Shown one piece after another: positions 60,903-64,000 of a DNA stretch of 64,000 bases. Position 1 is the first letter of the stretch, and every line of letters starts with the position of its first letter. The DNA is from Alopecurus myosuroides (taxonomy: Eukaryota > Streptophyta > Magnoliopsida > Poales > Poaceae): contig CM054062.1 of the NCBI GenBank assembly GCA_028641055.1, positions 134,892,682 through 134,956,681 on the forward strand. The letters run 5' to 3'. Under the pieces are notes generated by a model, which did no database searches, was not told where the DNA came from, and saw nothing but the letters and a program-made list of their open reading frames with translations. Both the position numbers and the translations under genes were made by a program.

Positions 60903-63900
60903 TCAAGTAGAAGCAGCAGTGTTCTCGGCGCTGGCCTTGGCGGCTTCAGCGTCAGCGTTGGCCTTGGCGGCTTCAGCTTCAGTGCTGGCCTTAGCAGCAT
61001 CAGCCTCCGAGTTGGCGGCGTCAGTCTTCGCGGCATCCGCATCTGTCCCTGTAGCAGCTTGTTCAGAGGTGGCAGTGGCCAGCGAGGTGGCGTCCGTAGC
61101 CGAGGTGGAGGCCGTAGGCTGAGCGCAGAGTCGTGCCGTGTCGTCGAGAGCCGCACCTGAGGAGGTGCCGAACTCGAGGGCCGCGGTGTCAATCGTCATC
61201 TCCACGCTCTCGGCCTCCTCCTCGCTGTCCGCGACGACCGCGGCCTTCCCCTTCCCGGCCTTGTAGCGATCACTCTCGAAGCTGCCCAGGTCAGACTCGG
61301 TGGCGTCCTCGTCTTCATCATCGTCGTCATCGTCGCCTTCGTCCACCTCGGTGTCAGGCTCAGTGAGACCGTCGATGAAGTGCGCGGTGCTTGCGTACTG
61401 GGCGACCTCGTACGCGACGGCCTGGCGGAGAGCCACGCAATCGGAATCCGTCTCCCACTTGGAGTCCTCACGCATCTCGCGGACGACTTGCAAGTTGAGG
61501 TTCTCATACCAGCTGGTGATGAATAGCAGCATCATATCAGCGCCTGCCCGAGCTCCGGACGCCCTCCATTTCTTCAGCTCGGCCTTCACGCCATTAAGCT
61601 TTGCGGCAAGTCCGCGGATAGTTTTTGGCGCGGACCAGAACACGTCATGGAGCTTGAAGGCAGTGCGCACCATATCGGTGCCCACACCACTTAAGCGCTG
61701 AAGGTGCCCCTGCATGACCGTGATGCTATCTTTGATCTCTGCCTTGGTGTCCATGGGTTCGCCCTTCTCAATGCGAGCTGCTCGGGCCTTCGCGAAGGCA
61801 GGCTTACAAGATGTCTCGAGGTCGGGGAAGATTTCTGAAAAAGCTATTGAGAAGATCAGAAACAGAAGCCGAGTAGAAAAATAAACCGAGCAGCGGAGAA
61901 GCGCAGGAAACAAGAGAAGGGCGGAGAAGCAAGCACTTACTATTCAGGTCGTAGAGTAGCGCCTGCAGCTTTTTCTTCCACGACTCTTCGTCAGCAACAT
62001 GCTTCTCCTCTATCTTCCGGAACTGCGCCAGCTGGAGCATAAGATCCGAGTTGCTCTCCTTCAGCGTCTTGCATTCCAGCTCGAGAGCCCTTTGCTTGGC
62101 CGCAGCTGCTGCTTCGGTCTTCTTCTTCTCGGCCACTGCTTTATCTCTCTCGCCAGCTAGATCAATGGCTTTTTGGAGAGCAGTTCGCAGCTGGACCTGC
62201 AATGGTTCCATCTCGGAGAGGTGCCTGTTCTTGGATTCCACCTCAAGACTTGCAATCTGCTGCTGCACCTCAGCAGGCTTGAGGCAGTCGAGATGCTCCT
62301 CGACAAACTTCTTATGATCTTCTGTGAAAAGCAAAGCACGGTCAGCAGAGTAGCAAAGATGAAAGCAAAAAGTCAAACCGAGAAGACATCAACTCACCTT
62401 CCAACCTCTTGATGGTGGTTTGGCCGCTCTCAGCGAAGGCGCGGCAGTTGGAGTGCTCCTCGGCCAGGGTCTTAAATTTGCCTGCAGAAAGGAGTCGGTC
62501 TGAGCAGAAAGCAACAGCGGGCGTAAACATAAAACGCGGGAACCGCGTAGCTACAAGCTTACTTTCGATCTCCGAAAGCTTGAGGGCACTGTCCATGACC
62601 TCCTTCTCTGCCGCCTCATCGGACTTGCGCTCCAATTCCAGGGCCTCGAGACGCCTCCTAGCGATGCTGTGGTTCCATAGCAGCCGCTGGTACAGGTTGG
62701 TTCTTTTCAGAAGGCAATTCTGAGAGGAAGAAAGAAAAAGAATCAGACAAAGTCGTGAAGATTCAACCCGAGAAGGCGGCAACTCGGTTGAGTACCCGCC
62801 TACTCGACCAGAATCTCGGGGACTGGGGGATGGATAAGAAGAAGCAGAAGAATAGAAGAGAAGGAAAATGCAACTCGGGACGGATGAGCAAAGCTTACCG
62901 CGTAAGTCTGTTCAATATCCTCCGCGGCCTTGCGATGGACGAAGAGCTTGGCGGCGAGCGTGCTGGTATTGGACGAGATAGTCATGGGTTTATAACCCAT
63001 GTCCGCCTTGTTCCAGTCGACACGCATGTGATCCAGATCGCCCAAGGACGTGTCGTGCCAGTTCGTGTTGCCAAGGACTCCGCTGTCCCACTCAGCGTCA
63101 ATAAATCCAACCCGGTCAACTATCTGCTCAAGGCCCGTGGACGTTACCTCGTCTTCCGCAACCTCGCGCGAGTGGATCGAGACGGATCGGTCCTTGTTCC
63201 TGGCTGGAGGCTTGGAGTCCACCGGCGTAGCCTGTTTGCCCCTCCGGATAGCGAGCTTCTTCTCGGCGGGAGTCATTGGAATGTTGTGCTGCTGGCTCAT
63301 CTTCACCATATAAGGTGGGAAGGTGGGTGGATCCGGGAAGCTGGATCCTGCGGCGGTATCAGCGGCCGCATCAGGTTCACGGATGGTGAGCTGGCCGGGC
63401 TTGGCAGTTGGTCTTGGCGGCGGCATTGTGGCAGCACCACGCGTACCTCTACGCGAAGGATTCCTGCGGACAGCGCCCTCTGACTGGCCAGCCGGCTTCT
63501 CGGCGGCCTGGTTCCCAGAGGTCCGCTTCTCGGCAGCCTTCTTCTCGGCGGCCTTCTTGTCAACGGCTTCCTGCTTGATCTTCTTGGTAAGCTGCTTGGC
63601 CGGAGGGCTGGATGTTGTCTTGGTTTTCTTCGTTGGTGGAGAGTTTGGCGCGGTGGAGGAAGTACCCTGCTGAGTAGGCGGCGCCAAGGGCGCGCTACCC
63701 GGCGCGGCATCCGGCTGGGCGCTACCCTGTGCGGCGTCTGCTTGCGCGTCGCTCAGAGGGTATTGCTCCGCCTCATCAATTATCTCAACCTGCTGCTCGG
63801 CAGCGGGGTCTTGCTGTGTGGCATCTTGTCCTTCTACCCGCGGCTGGGCCGCGGGGTCGTCGTGCTCAGCAGCCCCTGTCGCTGGCTGCTCTTGGTCTTC

Positions 63901-64000
63901 TTCTCGCCGCTCAAGGGCGGCGTCATCATGCTTCTCGGAATCTTGTTCTAAGTTCTCCTCGGCCGCGGTGGCCGGAGGAGAAGGTGGCCTCGCGTCGCGA
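60903..64000 (-). CDS. Spliced antisense gene of the Tat element (5' end off window)
   Basis: The minus strand holds five open segments joined by consensus splice sites. Exon i: 64,000 (edge) to 62,899, donor GCG|GTAAGC. Exon ii: 62,719-62,563, acceptor CTCTCAG, donor GTAAGC. Exon iii: 62,481-62,398, acceptor CTGCAG, donor GTGAGT. Exon iv: 62,321-61,941, acceptor TTCACAG, donor GTAAGT. Exon v: 61,834-60,903, acceptor TTTCAG, ending in a stop. Phases are 0, 1, 1, 1 and all agree. No start codon is visible before the edge. The protein is Pro/Ala/Glu-rich and basic first, then coiled-coil (exons ii-iv), then a helical domain (TMVRTAFKLHDVFWSAP-like region of exon v), an Asp/Glu run (DDDDDDEDED) and Ala-rich repeats. 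Antisense ORFs are known in Tat elements; function is unknown. Decayed pol beside an open five-exon antisense gene is notable. Confidence 0.7.

Larger units (their letters stand above)
52416..64000 (+). mobile_element. Tat-lineage Gypsy element, 3' end off the window
   Basis: It has a 5' LTR (52,416-53,291), tRNA-Lys primer site, gag, protease, RT, RNase H, a second RNase H and integrase on the plus strand, then a long antisense gene. Two RNase H domains and an antisense gene between integrase and 3' LTR are hallmarks of plant Tat elements (established knowledge). Base composition is much more GC-rich than the surrounding Athila remnants. The motif CGAGTAG/CTACTCG recurs through LTR, coding and antisense parts. 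The coding copy is defective (one frameshift, two in-frame TAG). Confidence 0.88.

Overview
The window is intergenic DNA from a large grass genome, very probably a pooid of the wheat/barley/rye group. Almost every base can be assigned to LTR retrotransposons nested inside one another. The lineage call rests on a BARE/Angela-like Copia LTR fragment, several Athila-type LTRs with the start signature TGATACGTCTCAAACG, Tekay/Del-type chromoviruses with very long LTRs, and a Tat-lineage Gypsy element. I found no intact host gene. The only recognisable host sequence is a captured, stop-containing fragment of the cytosolic ribosomal protein uL2 (RPL8) gene.

Region by region. Positions 1-492 are the 3' end of a plus-strand Athila-like LTR. 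Positions 497-38,729 are a composite of one chromovirus family (called X here), bounded on both sides by the same 5-bp repeat ATAGG. Reading on the minus strand from the right it holds: 5' LTR-e, an initiator-Met primer site, an accessory ORF, gag, pol, LTR-d, then a primer site and leader of a sister subfamily (X'), and a truncated X' LTR carrying the uL2 fragment. A 13-kb block in the opposite orientation follows (partial gag, pol, LTR-b, 5 bp, LTR-c, start of a primer site), and finally a minus-strand pol fragment with LTR-a. All five X LTRs look about 99% alike by eye, so the rearrangement is young.

Positions 38,735-39,363 are the start of an older Athila-type LTR (minus), followed by a Copia LTR scrap. 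From 39,586 a decayed Athila-type element (plus) begins; its LTR is split by a 6.0-kb solo LTR (39,798-45,789, target repeat GTTTT). Its internal region (47,190 to about 50,373) keeps ruined gag and protease but no pol. Positions 50,374-52,415 are the 3' LTR and internal 3' end of another Athila-type element (minus). From 52,416 to the window end lies a Tat-lineage element (plus) with LTR, tRNA-Lys primer site, gag, protease, RT, two RNase H domains and integrase. It also carries a long antisense gene that I can model as at least five phase-consistent exons running off the right edge.

How the parts work together. The retrotransposon genes encode capsid (gag), protease, reverse transcriptase/RNase H and integrase, which copy and insert the element; LTRs supply promoter and polyadenylation; primer sites bind tRNA-iMet (X) or tRNA-Lys (Tat element). 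None of the coding copies is fully intact: X-e has a one-base frameshift at a C run, the inverted X copy a 22-bp deletion plus a missing gag start, and the Tat element two in-frame TAG codons and a frameshift. The most notable observations are the LTR-AATTT-LTR junction that matches an unintegrated two-LTR circle junction, the uL2 capture, a possible spliced mini-gene inside the X LTR, and the spliced antisense gene.
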